In this document: in pieces, positions 23,254 through 32,632 of the stretch
How positions within the stretch are numbered: position 1 is the first letter of the stretch
How the letters are laid out: every line of letters starts with the position of its first letter
Source of the DNA: Sphingobacterium sp. UBA4616
Lineage (GTDB): Bacteria; Bacteroidota; Bacteroidia; Sphingobacteriales; Sphingobacteriaceae
Direction of reading: 5' to 3'
Length of the DNA: 64,000 bases
NCBI GenBank assembly: GCA_002386525.1
Contig: DGIS01000018.1
Location: forward strand, 100,012 to 164,011
Program-made: the position numbers and the translations under genes
The notes under the pieces: model-generated
What the model saw: the letters and a program-made list of their open reading frames with translations, nothing else
What the model was told of the DNA's origin: nothing
Database searches by the model: none

Positions 23254-24084
23254 ATGGAATTTGGAGTTCAGCGGGTCATTGGTGTAGCGCAGGAGCCTTC
23301 GGAGGTAACGGATGCAACAGCAAAAGAAAATTATGTGGTTCTTTTTGTATCAAAGGGCGGTTGTAGTATGCGGATTAATAAACAGATTACGGAAATTGAA
23401 GAATACTGTTTGGTTTTGATTCCGAGGGGAATAAAAATTGAAGCTAACCCAGATGAGTCGCGACCTTTTCTAATTATTTATTTTTCGGAAAGCTTTTTTG
23501 CCCGTACAGCGGTTGATACTGCGTTTCTGCGGAACTTCAAATCGTTTAATACAAACGAATATAACTACCATGTGCTGCGTGTGCCTATGGAATATGCGAC
23601 CTACTATGAATTTGTGGGTATGCAACTTAAGCTATCCAAGCAGAATTATAATCAGGTGATATATCGCGATTTGGCTCACAATATTGTTAAGCAAATTGTA
23701 CTCTTGGCGGCAATATATGCTGAAGACAGACAGTCGGATGAACTGGTGGGACAGAGTGAAGATATTAAGCTCGTAAGGCGTTTTCAGGAGTTGGTGGAGC
23801 AGTATGTAAAAAAAGAAAAACGTGTAGCTTTCTATGCTGAAGAGCTAAATATCGCAACTAAAAAATTAACTAACTTAACGAAAGAGTTGCTGGGGGCTAC
23901 GCCAAAAGAACTGATTACCGAAGAGTTGCTTCGAGTGAGTAAAAAGCTGATTACCGAATCATCACTCAGTATTAAGCAGATTGCTTGGGAACTCGGTTAT
24001 GCAGACGTTAATAACTTTAGTACATTCTTTTTGAAAGAAACGGCCTTGACGCCAACTGAGTACCGTAAACGTTGGCATGGATAA
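23254..24084 (+). CDS. AraC-family transcriptional regulator
   Basis: A 276-residue protein. The N-terminal part (about 1-160) is cupin-like (NYVVLFVSKGGCSMRINKQI, YCLVLIPRGIKIEANP), and residues about 178-276 form the AraC DNA-binding domain (YAEELNIATKKLTNLTKELLG, IKQIAWELGYADVNNFSTFF, ending TPTEYRKRW). It is of the same type as the regulator at 1078 but clearly not a recent copy. It sits between the fimbrillin unit (divergent, across the AT-rich gap) and the LruC lipoprotein gene (250 bases downstream, same strand), so either may be its target. Tandem palindromes upstream may be its own operator. Confidence 0.82.
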   Translation: MEFGVQRVIGVAQEPSEVTDATAKENYVVLFVSKGGCSMRINKQITEIEEYCLVLIPRGIKIEANPDESRPFLIIYFSESFFARTAVDTAFLRNFKSFNTNEYNYHVLRVPMEYATYYEFVGMQLKLSKQNYNQVIYRDLAHNIVKQIVLLAAIYAEDRQSDELVGQSEDIKLVRRFQELVEQYVKKEKRVAFYAEELNIATKKLTNLTKELLGATPKELITEELLRVSKKLITESSLSIKQIAWELGYADVNNFSTFFLKETALTPTEYRKRWHG

Positions 24085-24221
24085 TATTCCTAACTTATTA
24101 TCTTTCTGTTGCTATAACCTAATTTTGTAGTTTGTTATGCGACAGTGTAGTTGAACCGCTACAAGATTTGCAATTTATACTGGAGTTGCGCATTTTGTCA
24201 TCTACTCACTAAAATTAGTTA

Positions 24222-24229
24222 TATCTTTG
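24222..24229 (+). promoter_or_regulatory. -7 promoter element before the LruC lipoprotein gene
   Basis: TATCTTTG matches TAnnTTTG and is followed by C, as is common in this phylum. A TTTG at 24194-24197 is 24 bases upstream, a little far for the -33 element. The start codon lies about 105 bases downstream. Confidence 0.35.
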
Positions 24230-24334
24230 CTTCAAGCAGTTCGGCATTAATAGTATTGTATATAAGCCAAATATTAAAGTCCTGTTTCGGTCAACCGATA
24301 GAGCTGTTTGATATTGATCTATTATTATTTAATT

Positions 24335-26578
24335 ATGTATAACATAAAAAGCTTTAATCTCTTCTTGGTGGGTCTTGCAGGGATTACGCTCTTCGGGGCA
24401 AGTTGTTCAAAAGTGAAAGATTTGTACAACGACACTGCTGCGGCCTCCGATTCTTCATCCTTATTTCCTGGTGGCGTTAAGGTGCCAACTGATTTTATGT
24501 GGAATTCGACACGTGCTGTGGATGTGCGCGTTGCTGTTGACGATAAATTCAGCGGTAAATACTTTTATCGGGTGGAATTTTTTGATAATGATCCGACGTT
24601 GGGTAGTGGGGCGAATCTGCTGGCTGCGGGTCAGGCGAAATTAGGGCAGGATTTTGTTGGTAAGCTCATGATTCCGACGATTGCGAAATATATCTATTTG
24701 AGAGAGACATCTCCATTAGGTATTGCTGCGATCAGTATGATTGAGGTTGGACAGCAAAATGCGATCAATGTGGGTGGAGTCAGCGCGGGTTCGTCTAGTA
24801 AAGCGAGTGTTTTGCGTGGTGCTACGACAAATACTACATTGGTAAGTGGCGGATTAAGAGCGGCAGCGGTGGAAGCTACACCGGTTGTAGTTCCTTCGGA
24901 TGCAATCGCGCTATCGGGTAATTCGACAATTTCTGTCGAGTCCAATAAATCGTATGTTGTTAAATCTGGTGTGACTTTTACAGGTAGAATCGATGCGAAC
25001 AATGGTACGAGCAATGTGAAAATTTACGTGCAGGGATCATGGAAAAATACAAGCTTTGAGTTGAACCTTGGAGGTAATAATGGGCTCTACATTACGCAGG
25101 CGGGTTCCATTGACCTAGTTAACGTAACGCAGAATACGGTGGGAGGCTTTGTCAATTATGGCTCGGCTTCACTTTCCAAAATGGAGACAAAGAATAATAC
25201 GCTGTATGTCAATTATGGTACGCTTACTGCGGATAAAGCAGATATCACCAATGGTAATTTCACAAACTATGGGGTGGCTACAATCCAAAATCTGAACAGT
25301 ACCACAAACGGTACAGTGGTGCGTAATGAGGGAACACTTACTGTACAGAACGCTACCTTGACAAATGCAACTCTGGAGGCTGTTTGTCATACAGTAATCA
25401 ATTCATTGACGACTAATGGTGCGACAATTTCGGTGGCTCAAGGCGCTTTATTAAGTTTAGACAAATTAGATGCCGGTGGTACAAAAATCAATTTGGCTGC
25501 AGCTTCTATTTTGGATGTGAAAACTTTGGCTAAATTTAACAGCCAGGCGAGCACCATGACTGGGCCAACTTCGGGTCAGGCATTGGCCCGTCTTAAAAAG
25601 GTTGATGTAAGCAACCAGTGGATGGCCATTACGTATGGTGGTAACCTAGAGGTAGCTTGCTCAGATCATACAGCGAATGCACAATGGAGCACATATTATG
25701 TGATCAATAGTCCAGCTAAATTAGTTCCTTACGATAAGTCTACCGTAGTAATTGCAGGGACTTCTTGTAACGCAGGTGGTAATAATTCAACTGGCGGCAA
25801 TCCGACAGACCAAACAGTTACTGAGGTTAATTTGGGTACTTATTCTTATGTGTTCGAAGATAAATGGCCCGCTAAAGGCGATTATGATATGAATGATTGC
25901 GTATTGGATATGAATATCACCAAATTTCAAAATACGGCAAATAAGGTGACAAAAGTGGCCTTAAAAGCGAAATTACGTTCGATAGGTGCGTCAATCCGTT
26001 TTTCCACTGCTGTGCAGTTGGATGGTATCGCAACAGGAAATGTAAAAAAGGTTACGTATTCCCGTACAGATTTGGTAGGGAATGCCTTACCTCTTGGAGC
26101 AAACGGAACGGAATCCGGCCAAACGTATGCTGTCCTTCCATTATGGGATGATGCGCATAAGGCTTTTGGAGTGTCAGATACACGCTTTATATCGACTCAA
26201 TCGGGTCAATATGCGCCGGTGGAGGTCATCGTAACGGTTGAGTTCAATACGCCGATAGATAACTTTACTTATGGGACATTAAATACCTTCATTGTAAACT
26301 TCAATCAAAACCTTGCTGGCCGAAATGAGGTGCACTTGGTTGGTTATAAAGCAACAGACAAAATCAATAAAAGTTTGGTCTTGAAGGAGACAGGTAGCCT
26401 GTTGTCCGCTACAGATCCATTTAAAACCAAATCGAATGAACCATTTGGTTTGTTGGTGCCAGTCTCTTTTGTATACCCATCCGAAGGACAAGCGATTACC
26501 GTTGCTTATCCGCTCTTTGAGTCTTGGGCAACAAGTAGTGGTATTCAAAATACAGATTGGTATCTACATAAAAAATAA
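24335..26578 (+). CDS. LruC-domain surface lipoprotein
   Basis: A 747-residue lipoprotein. The ATG at 24335 is chosen over the frame opening at 24308 because it gives a clean lipoprotein signal ending at C24 (GITLFGASC-SK). The middle region (about 200-400) is a Ser/Thr/Asn-rich beta-solenoid-like stretch with repeated N-x-G-T motifs (FVNYGSASLSKMETKNNTLY, YVNYGTLTADKADITNGN). The C-terminal third carries the LruC/DUF4842 domain beginning YVFEDKWPAKGDYDMNDCVLDMNI, with the acidic metal-binding-like G-D-Y-D-M-N-D. LruC proteins are surface-exposed and of unknown function. A hairpin terminator follows at 26601. It lies downstream of the AraC regulator and near the fimbrillin unit, so a role in adhesion is plausible. 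Confidence 0.82.
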   Translation: MYNIKSFNLFLVGLAGITLFGASCSKVKDLYNDTAAASDSSSLFPGGVKVPTDFMWNSTRAVDVRVAVDDKFSGKYFYRVEFFDNDPTLGSGANLLAAGQAKLGQDFVGKLMIPTIAKYIYLRETSPLGIAAISMIEVGQQNAINVGGVSAGSSSKASVLRGATTNTTLVSGGLRAAAVEATPVVVPSDAIALSGNSTISVESNKSYVVKSGVTFTGRIDANNGTSNVKIYVQGSWKNTSFELNLGGNNGLYITQAGSIDLVNVTQNTVGGFVNYGSASLSKMETKNNTLYVNYGTLTADKADITNGNFTNYGVATIQNLNSTTNGTVVRNEGTLTVQNATLTNATLEAVCHTVINSLTTNGATISVAQGALLSLDKLDAGGTKINLAAASILDVKTLAKFNSQASTMTGPTSGQALARLKKVDVSNQWMAITYGGNLEVACSDHTANAQWSTYYVINSPAKLVPYDKSTVVIAGTSCNAGGNNSTGGNPTDQTVTEVNLGTYSYVFEDKWPAKGDYDMNDCVLDMNITKFQNTANKVTKVALKAKLRSIGASIRFSTAVQLDGIATGNVKKVTYSRTDLVGNALPLGANGTESGQTYAVLPLWDDAHKAFGVSDTRFISTQSGQYAPVEVIVTVEFNTPIDNFTYGTLNTFIVNFNQNLAGRNEVHLVGYKATDKINKSLVLKETGSLLSATDPFKTKSNEPFGLLVPVSFVYPSEGQAITVAYPLFESWATSSGIQNTDWYLHKK

Positions 26579-26600
26579 TAAAAACACTAACTTCTGCATG

Positions 26601-26638
26601 TACCAGAGCATCCTTTTAAAAAGGTAAATGCTTTGGTA
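26601..26638 (+). terminator. Hairpin after the LruC gene
   Basis: TACCAGAGCAT pairs with ATGCTTTGGTA (11 bp, one G-U) around a 16-base loop, followed by TTTGTAG. It lies 23 bases after the stop and probably separates this gene from the exopolysaccharide locus. Confidence 0.65.
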
Positions 26639-26696
26639 TTTGTAGTATGTTTATGGTATGCAGTTCCAAAGCAAAGCTATTAAATCATAAAGATTG

Positions 26697-27062
26697 ATGA
26701 AAAAGAAGATTCTAATAATTGATGACAAACCAGCAATTGGTCAATTGATTACACTTTACTTAAATGCAGATTATGAATTTCGTTTCTTTAGCAATGCGAT
26801 GGATGCCTACAATTGGCTTAAGGAAGGGAATGTCGTTGACTTAATTTTATCAGATTATACCATGCCAGAAATGAATGGATATGATTTGCTACTTATGATC
26901 AAGCAAAATGAATTTCTGAAGACTATTCCGGTGATCTTTTTGTCAGGCGAGGATAATTCCAATACCCGTATCAGTTTGCTTGAAGCTGGGGCTGATGACT
27001 TTATCTTAAAACCGTTCAATCCGCTTGAATTAAAGCTTCGGATTAAAAAAGCATTAAAATAA
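26697..27062 (+). CDS. Receiver-only (CheY-like) response regulator
   Basis: A 121-residue single receiver domain when started at the ATG at 26697, in preference to a TTG three bases upstream. It has the full set of phosphorylation residues: the acidic pair in LIIDDKP (residues 9-10), the phosphoacceptor Asp in LILSDYTMPEMNG (53), Ser in FLSGE (83) and the conserved Lys in ILKPF (105). It has no output domain. Its last base overlaps the first base of the next ATG (TAATG arrangement), a sign of tight translational coupling to the sugar transferase, which itself begins with a pseudo-receiver. It is the first gene of the exopolysaccharide operon and may transmit kinase signals to initiation of polymer synthesis; the kinases at 42140 and 45156 are candidate partners. 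Confidence 0.85.
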   Translation: MKKKILIIDDKPAIGQLITLYLNADYEFRFFSNAMDAYNWLKEGNVVDLILSDYTMPEMNGYDLLLMIKQNEFLKTIPVIFLSGEDNSNTRISLLEAGADDFILKPFNPLELKLRIKKALK

Positions 27063-28258
27063 TGCCTCAATATAGCGATTATATATACTTTGGTGATAAT
27101 CTCGAAACTTTTGATTATTTTCATCAACAAGTCCAAGAAATATTGGGCGTTGACTTGAAGTTTTTTGATTCATTCGAAGCCATGGATATGTATTTTCAAG
27201 AACATGAAGGGCAGTTTTTTTCAGTGGTCTTCTATGAAAAAAGCAAAAGCTTAAATAAAGATCTATCGAGGTTGACAAAGCTTGTTGAGCATGGAAAAGA
27301 TACATTACTGATCTTGATTGGAAATGATCTTTCCCGTTTTGAGAAACAATCTTATTTTGATGCTGGTATCACAAATACCATTAGTCCACGTGCACATGCG
27401 GATGTTTTTGAATCGGTTAGAAAATATATTAAACTTTATTTCGAAGCGACAGCACAGACTGAAAAATTTGAACCCACTCATACATCTTTTCCTCAATTAG
27501 GAATTCCTTTAGGAAAAAGATTATTTGATATAGCAGTTTCTTCACTTTTAATCCTACTACTTTCACCGATATTGGTAATTGTTTATCTAGCTGTTAAGAT
27601 GGAAAGTAAAGGTTCGGCAGTCTATAAGTCGAAACGCATAGGATCCGGTTATTACATGTTTGATTTTTATAAATTCAGATCCATGTACCCCGATGCTGAC
27701 AAACGTTTAAAAGAGTATATGGCCCTTAATCAATATTCGGATGTATCATTAAGTATTAATCATAGCCCTTCGGCCACTATGATAAGCGATGGTGATGCAC
27801 AGCTTTTTACAGCAGATGAGTTAAGAGATGTTTTGATTGATGATGAAACTGTCGTAAAAGGCTCAGATGGCACAGGAAGGCAAAAAAAAGCAGCTTTCTT
27901 TAAGCTTGAAAAAGATCCACGTGTGACTAGGGTAGGGCGCATTATCCGTAAATATAGCATTGATGAACTGCCCCAGTTGTTTAATGTACTTAAAGGAGAT
28001 ATGTCTATTGTAGGAAATAGGCCTTTGCCACTCTATGAAGCAGAGATGCTGACGACAGACGATAGTGTGGAGCGATTTATGGCACCAGCCGGAATAACTG
28101 GTTTATGGCAGGTGGAGAAGCGTGGCGATAATGGAAGTATGTCTGATCAGGAAAGAATAAAACTGGATATTGACTATGCGCAGCAATATTCAGTGTGGAT
28201 GGATTTGAAGATATTATATAAAACGTTTTCCGCATTTATTCAAAAGGCGGATGTTTAA
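27062..28258 (+). CDS. Initiating sugar transferase with N-terminal pseudo-receiver domain
   Basis: A 398-residue fusion. Residues about 1-125 follow a CheY-like alpha/beta pattern (YIYFGDNLETFDYF, FSVVFYEKSKSL, TLLILIGNDLS, YFDAGITNTISPRAHADVFE) but lack the acidic pair and phosphoacceptor Asp. Residues about 148-398 are a bacterial sugar transferase (PF02397 type): KRLFDIAVSSLLILLLSPIL is the membrane segment, followed by YKSKRIGSG, FYKFRSMYPDA, KYSIDELPQLFNVLKGDMS, GNRPLP and PAGITGLWQV. These enzymes attach the first sugar phosphate to undecaprenyl phosphate. An insert of about 60 residues lies between FRSMYPDA and the DELPQ motif. The gene overlaps the receiver gene by one base. The enzyme probably starts repeat-unit assembly for this locus. 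Confidence 0.87.
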   Translation: MPQYSDYIYFGDNLETFDYFHQQVQEILGVDLKFFDSFEAMDMYFQEHEGQFFSVVFYEKSKSLNKDLSRLTKLVEHGKDTLLILIGNDLSRFEKQSYFDAGITNTISPRAHADVFESVRKYIKLYFEATAQTEKFEPTHTSFPQLGIPLGKRLFDIAVSSLLILLLSPILVIVYLAVKMESKGSAVYKSKRIGSGYYMFDFYKFRSMYPDADKRLKEYMALNQYSDVSLSINHSPSATMISDGDAQLFTADELRDVLIDDETVVKGSDGTGRQKKAAFFKLEKDPRVTRVGRIIRKYSIDELPQLFNVLKGDMSIVGNRPLPLYEAEMLTTDDSVERFMAPAGITGLWQVEKRGDNGSMSDQERIKLDIDYAQQYSVWMDLKILYKTFSAFIQKADV

Positions 28259-28278
28259 TAACATAAATATTTATTTTG

Positions 28279-29019
28279 ATGAACTTATTGCTTAAAAAGG
28301 CTTTCTTACTGTTAAATTTGCTAACAGTATGCCTATTGCTAAAAGCACAATCTGTAATGGATCCAACAGACATGGTCGATTTTACAAAGCTGAAATTGCC
28401 GCCATTGGAAACACTCTATCAAAATGCCAAACAAAGTCCCGGGGTGGAGATGTATGAGGCAAAAATGGAGGCCCAGGCGAATCAGTTAATAACCGAAAAG
28501 AGAAGTTGGTTAAAATATTTCAGGGTTGGTGGATCTTGGCAGTATGGTAATATCGCAATTAATTCTGCATTCACAAATGAGTATACCCCATTGTTCTATC
28601 AGTCCTCCGGTGTAACACAAAGTTCATATTATGGAACTGCAGGGGTCAATATTCCTTTGGATGACCTGTTCGATCGAGGTAATAAAATCAAACGGCAGAA
28701 GATGGAACAGCGATTTACACAGTTGGAATTGGATAAATGGCTCGATGAGCAAAGAATTCGCATCGTCAATTCTTATACTAAAGTAAAAACAGCTCTATCT
28801 ACTCTCAAGAAAAAAATAGAAGATTACAATATTGCTCTAGCGAATTATAAGATGACTGAAAATGAATTCAAATCGGGCAATGCAAATATTAGCGATCTGA
28901 ATACGGCTAAGAAGCTGGAGACAGAAGCGTACGAAATCCTAAAAACCAACGAATCTATTATTACGAATGAAATTCTTACTTTAGAAATCCTGAGTAAGAC
29001 AAAAATTATAAGCCAATAG
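28279..29019 (+). CDS. TolC-like outer-membrane efflux protein, half length
   Basis: A 246-residue exported protein. Started at the ATG at 28279, three bases inside a TTG-opened frame, it has a signal peptide of about 23 residues (LLLNLLTVCLLLKAQ). The rest resembles one half of a TolC protomer: LYQNAKQSPGVEMYEAKMEAQ near the start, a beta-strand-like middle (FRVGGSWQYGN, YGTAGVNIPLDDLFDRGNK) and long coiled-coil helices (RIVNSYTKVKTALSTLKKKI, FKSGNANISDLNTAKKLETEAY). TolC family members are normally about 420 residues with two such halves. It lies in the exopolysaccharide operon directly before the Wzz-like gene; no Wza/OPX-type exporter is seen, so it may provide the outer-membrane path. 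Confidence 0.75.
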   Translation: MNLLLKKAFLLLNLLTVCLLLKAQSVMDPTDMVDFTKLKLPPLETLYQNAKQSPGVEMYEAKMEAQANQLITEKRSWLKYFRVGGSWQYGNIAINSAFTNEYTPLFYQSSGVTQSSYYGTAGVNIPLDDLFDRGNKIKRQKMEQRFTQLELDKWLDEQRIRIVNSYTKVKTALSTLKKKIEDYNIALANYKMTENEFKSGNANISDLNTAKKLETEAYEILKTNESIITNEILTLEILSKTKIISQ

Positions 29020-29023
29020 CATC

Positions 29024-31180
29024 ATGAATATTTTTCATTATATTTTTCGGGCCATTTTCAGAATTAAGTGGTGGCTATTGATTTTGCCGCTGGGTTTTTC
29101 CTTATTAGCGATTTATCTGACCCGTCAAATGGACAGGCAATATAAAACCGACATTACGATCTATACAGGTGTTATTTCGAGTTACGGAAGTGATCCTGGT
29201 GAATCTAATGCATCACAAGACTGGAATGTCTTAAACAATTCGATTCAGAATATTATCAATACCATCAACTCGAAAGAAACGATCAAAAGGCTTTCCATGC
29301 AGCTATATGCTCGCCTAATGATTCATGGCGATCCCACTAAAGATAATGTATATATTACCGCAAAACATTACAAAGAACTTGTTGCAATTACGCCGAAAGA
29401 TGTACAAAAGCTGATTGATAAGCGTTCAGAAGAGAATACGGTAAAAAATCTGGAAAAATATGAGAAAGCAGACCGCAACAATTTTGTCTATGGTCTTTTC
29501 AACTGGAATCATCCTTATTTTAGCTATAACGCTCTTCGCGAAAATATTAAAATCAATAGGGTCGACAATAGCGATATTTTACAGATAAACTATCAGGCAA
29601 ATGATCCGGGGGTTGCTTTTCAGACACTGGAGATTTTGAGTAAAGTTTTTGCGATAGAATATACCAACTTGCAATTTGGTAGCACCAATAATGTCATCCG
29701 GTATTTTGAAGCGGAGCTTGAACGTATAGGCCGCGAACTCCGTGGACAGGAAGACTCGCTTACCATGTATAACGTTGAAAACCGCGTGATCAATTATGAC
29801 AAACAAACGGAAGCAATTGCTTTGTTGGATAAAGAGTATGAACTACGACATCAGGATGTACTGTTTGTTTATAACAGTTCACAGGCGGCGATAAAACAAC
29901 TTGAATCAGGGATGGATGCTAATATGCGTGCGATCAAAAATAATACAGAGTTTTTGGCGCGTATGAACCAGATTGCAGATATCAACTATAATATTTCAAA
30001 GATACGGACGTTAAGTGTAGATTCGCTTAAGCAAAAACAGGGTGGAGCTGATTTAGATGTACTGTCCAACGAATTGGATCAAAAGGAAAAGGGCTTCCGT
30101 TCGTTTATGGATCAATACACCTCGGAAAAATATACTAAAAATGGCTATCCGAATTCAAATTATGTGAAGCAATGGGTAGAAGAACTTTTACGTTTTAAAC
30201 GCTCGGAGGCGGAACTCAATGTCGCACGTGATTTTAAACAAGAGCTAGATCACAAGTACACGCAATATTCGCCGATTGGCTCTGTCTTAAAGCGTAAGGA
30301 AAGAGGTATATCTTTTACAGAACAATCTTATCTGTCGATCTTATCCAGTTTGAATGCGGCTCGTCTAAGATTAAAGAGTCTCGAGATGAATTCGGCTACG
30401 CTTAAAGTAATCAATCCAGCGAGCTTTCCGTTAAATGCTCTCCCTCATAGCAGAAAACTTATTGTTTTTGCTGTCTTTTTTGGAACCGTAGCATTTATAC
30501 TCGGGATATTGCTTATTATCGAATTATTTGACCGCACTTTAAGGGATAAAACGCGAACTGAACGGATTACGAAAGGAAAAGTTATAGCAGCACTGCCTAA
30601 GCTTGGAAAAGACGGTAGTAAACAAAATAAAATTGAAGAAAGAGCAGTCCATGTTTTGGCTAATAGATTATATGGTTTTTACAACAATTCGAATCCTATA
30701 AACTTTATCAATATCGTCAAGTTCTCTTCTACACTAGATTTGGGCACACTGACAGATATTTTAAAAACCTACTGGCAGGGATTGGGTATTAATGTTCTAG
30801 CATATAAAGAAGGAACTGATTTTAGTGCCGAATCGAGGGAATATTTAGTGGATGATGCATGGGAGGAAAAATTGGGCAATTATGATATTTCATTAGTCAA
30901 GCACGGCTCTATGGCATTACGTCCTATTCCTTCTATCTTTTTAGAACGGGGCATGGCGACATTATTGGTATTGCGAGCTGACTCGGTATGGAAAACTGAA
31001 GATGAGTTGATGTTTGCAGATCTATTGCAACGTTCGGCCGGTAAACCAATTGTTATCTGTTTAATGAATGCTGAAAAATATGTTGTAGAAGAATTTACAG
31101 GCATGTTGCCTCCGTTTACCTTTTTGAGACGCCTGGAATATCAATTGGGTAATTTTGGTCTGACATCGCTGGGAAAGTAG
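29024..31180 (+). CDS. Wzz/Wzc-type polysaccharide co-polymerase with degenerate kinase domain
   Basis: A 718-residue inner-membrane protein. Transmembrane helices at about 16-34 and 478-500 flank a long periplasmic coiled-coil region with a GNVR-like segment (YSPIGSVLKRKERGISFTEQSYLSIL, about 413-440). After the second helix there is a cytoplasmic domain shaped like a bacterial tyrosine kinase, but the Walker A motif G-x-x-x-x-G-K-S/T is absent: the equivalent region reads VKFSSTLDLGTLTD (about 565-578), and no Walker A' or tyrosine cluster is visible at the C-terminus. It probably still sets chain length or bridges to the exporter but should not phosphorylate itself. It begins four bases after the TolC-like gene and is followed by the polymerase. 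Confidence 0.8.
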   Translation: MNIFHYIFRAIFRIKWWLLILPLGFSLLAIYLTRQMDRQYKTDITIYTGVISSYGSDPGESNASQDWNVLNNSIQNIINTINSKETIKRLSMQLYARLMIHGDPTKDNVYITAKHYKELVAITPKDVQKLIDKRSEENTVKNLEKYEKADRNNFVYGLFNWNHPYFSYNALRENIKINRVDNSDILQINYQANDPGVAFQTLEILSKVFAIEYTNLQFGSTNNVIRYFEAELERIGRELRGQEDSLTMYNVENRVINYDKQTEAIALLDKEYELRHQDVLFVYNSSQAAIKQLESGMDANMRAIKNNTEFLARMNQIADINYNISKIRTLSVDSLKQKQGGADLDVLSNELDQKEKGFRSFMDQYTSEKYTKNGYPNSNYVKQWVEELLRFKRSEAELNVARDFKQELDHKYTQYSPIGSVLKRKERGISFTEQSYLSILSSLNAARLRLKSLEMNSATLKVINPASFPLNALPHSRKLIVFAVFFGTVAFILGILLIIELFDRTLRDKTRTERITKGKVIAALPKLGKDGSKQNKIEERAVHVLANRLYGFYNNSNPINFINIVKFSSTLDLGTLTDILKTYWQGLGINVLAYKEGTDFSAESREYLVDDAWEEKLGNYDISLVKHGSMALRPIPSIFLERGMATLLVLRADSVWKTEDELMFADLLQRSAGKPIVICLMNAEKYVVEEFTGMLPPFTFLRRLEYQLGNFGLTSLGK

Positions 31181-31186
31181 TGGGAT

Positions 31187-32632
31187 ATGATGCAGTATGA
31201 TCATACAAAATCGATGATAACCAGTCGGCATTTGCTCCTGCCGTTCCTCATACTCGGGGGATTGGCAGGAACTTGCATTTTTATTTTTGCCGGTGTGTCA
31301 TTGGCTATGGTGTTTTATATGTTGCCTATATTTCTATTGGGCATTATGGTGTTGCTGTCTTCGCCAATAAGTTGTTTCTTTCTATTGTATATTGCATCCT
31401 ACCTGGTGATGGGTTTTGGACGCTATATCACATTTCCACTTCCGGTAGGTGTCATACTTGATCTTTTGATCTTATTTAATTTTCTCTCACTAGCTTTGCA
31501 TTTTATTAGGGGAAATTCCTTAGGCAAGGTTTACTTTAATTCTTTTCTCCTGATCTCGATCTTTTGGATGCTTTATTGCATGTTGGAGATTATAAATCCA
31601 ATGTCCACTTTTGCGAACTGGATTACGACAGTCCGTAGCATTGGGATGCATATTGTCTTATTTCAATTATTGGTCTTTATTAGTTTGGATAACATTTCCA
31701 AATTGCGTTTATTTTTTAGAGTTTGGGGCATACTTGTTCTTTTGGGAGCTTTAAAGGCGATAGGCCAAAAGTATATCGGTTTAGACCGATTCGAGTCTGC
31801 TTGGCTATATACATTCGGCGCTCATACGCATGTTATTTATAGTGGGATCCGTTATTTTTCATTCTTCAGTGATGCAGCAAACTTTGGCTGTCATATGGGC
31901 TTGGCTGTGGTTGTTTTTACGATCTTAGCTATTTATGAAAGGCAGGCAAAAAGACGTTTTCTTTATATTGTTGTTGCCGCTTTTGCGACTTACGGCATGA
32001 TGATATCGGGGACAAGGGCCGCTATTGCCGTGCCTTTTGTTGGCTTCGCTTTCTTCATTGTCCTTGTAAAGGAGTGGAAGTGGATAATCTTTGGTCTTTC
32101 TTTATTAATAATGGCTTTTGCTTTCTTTAATTTAACGACCATTGGCAATAGCAGTTCCGATATCCGTCGTATGCGGACGGCTTTCTCTTTTTCAAAGGAT
32201 GCTTCTTTTAATGTTCGCTTGGAGAACCAGAAAAAAATGCGAACTTTTATGGGAGACCATCCTTTTGGTATAGGATTGGGCGGGTCTAAACATGCGAACG
32301 AAGGAGATGCAATACATGGTATCGCAACAGATTCTTCCTTCGTTTTTATATGGGTAGAAACGGGGATCTTCGGTCTTATTTGCTATATTATTTTATGTCT
32401 CACGATATTGGGATATGGCACATATTACGTGCTATTTCGACTGAAAGATAGGCGGATCAAGTCTATTGCAATGGCTTCTACAGCCGGACTTGCAGGAATT
32501 ATGGTCGCGGGGTATGCGAATGAAGTGCTCCATCAAATGCCTACTGGGCAGACCGTATACATTCTAATGGGGGTTATTATGCTTTCGCCTTATTTGGACA
32601 AAAAACTGAGCGATGACATTAGAACCGTATAA
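31187..32632 (+). CDS. O-antigen polymerase/ligase family protein (Wzy-like)
   Basis: A 481-residue polytopic membrane protein with about 11 hydrophobic segments. Towards the C-terminus it shows the O-antigen ligase/polymerase pattern: SGTRAAIAVPFVGFAF, then a large periplasmic loop with RLENQKKMRTFMGDHPFGIGLG and ATDSSFVFIWVETGIFGLI. This family includes Wzy polymerases and WaaL ligases, which cannot be told apart by sequence; the setting between the chain-length protein and glycosyltransferases and the flippase at 37327 favour Wzy. It starts seven bases after the previous stop (ATG at 31190 also possible), and its 3' end overlaps the next gene by 20 bases. Confidence 0.8.
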   Translation: MMQYDHTKSMITSRHLLLPFLILGGLAGTCIFIFAGVSLAMVFYMLPIFLLGIMVLLSSPISCFFLLYIASYLVMGFGRYITFPLPVGVILDLLILFNFLSLALHFIRGNSLGKVYFNSFLLISIFWMLYCMLEIINPMSTFANWITTVRSIGMHIVLFQLLVFISLDNISKLRLFFRVWGILVLLGALKAIGQKYIGLDRFESAWLYTFGAHTHVIYSGIRYFSFFSDAANFGCHMGLAVVVFTILAIYERQAKRRFLYIVVAAFATYGMMISGTRAAIAVPFVGFAFFIVLVKEWKWIIFGLSLLIMAFAFFNLTTIGNSSSDIRRMRTAFSFSKDASFNVRLENQKKMRTFMGDHPFGIGLGGSKHANEGDAIHGIATDSSFVFIWVETGIFGLICYIILCLTILGYGTYYVLFRLKDRRIKSIAMASTAGLAGIMVAGYANEVLHQMPTGQTVYILMGVIMLSPYLDKKLSDDIRTV

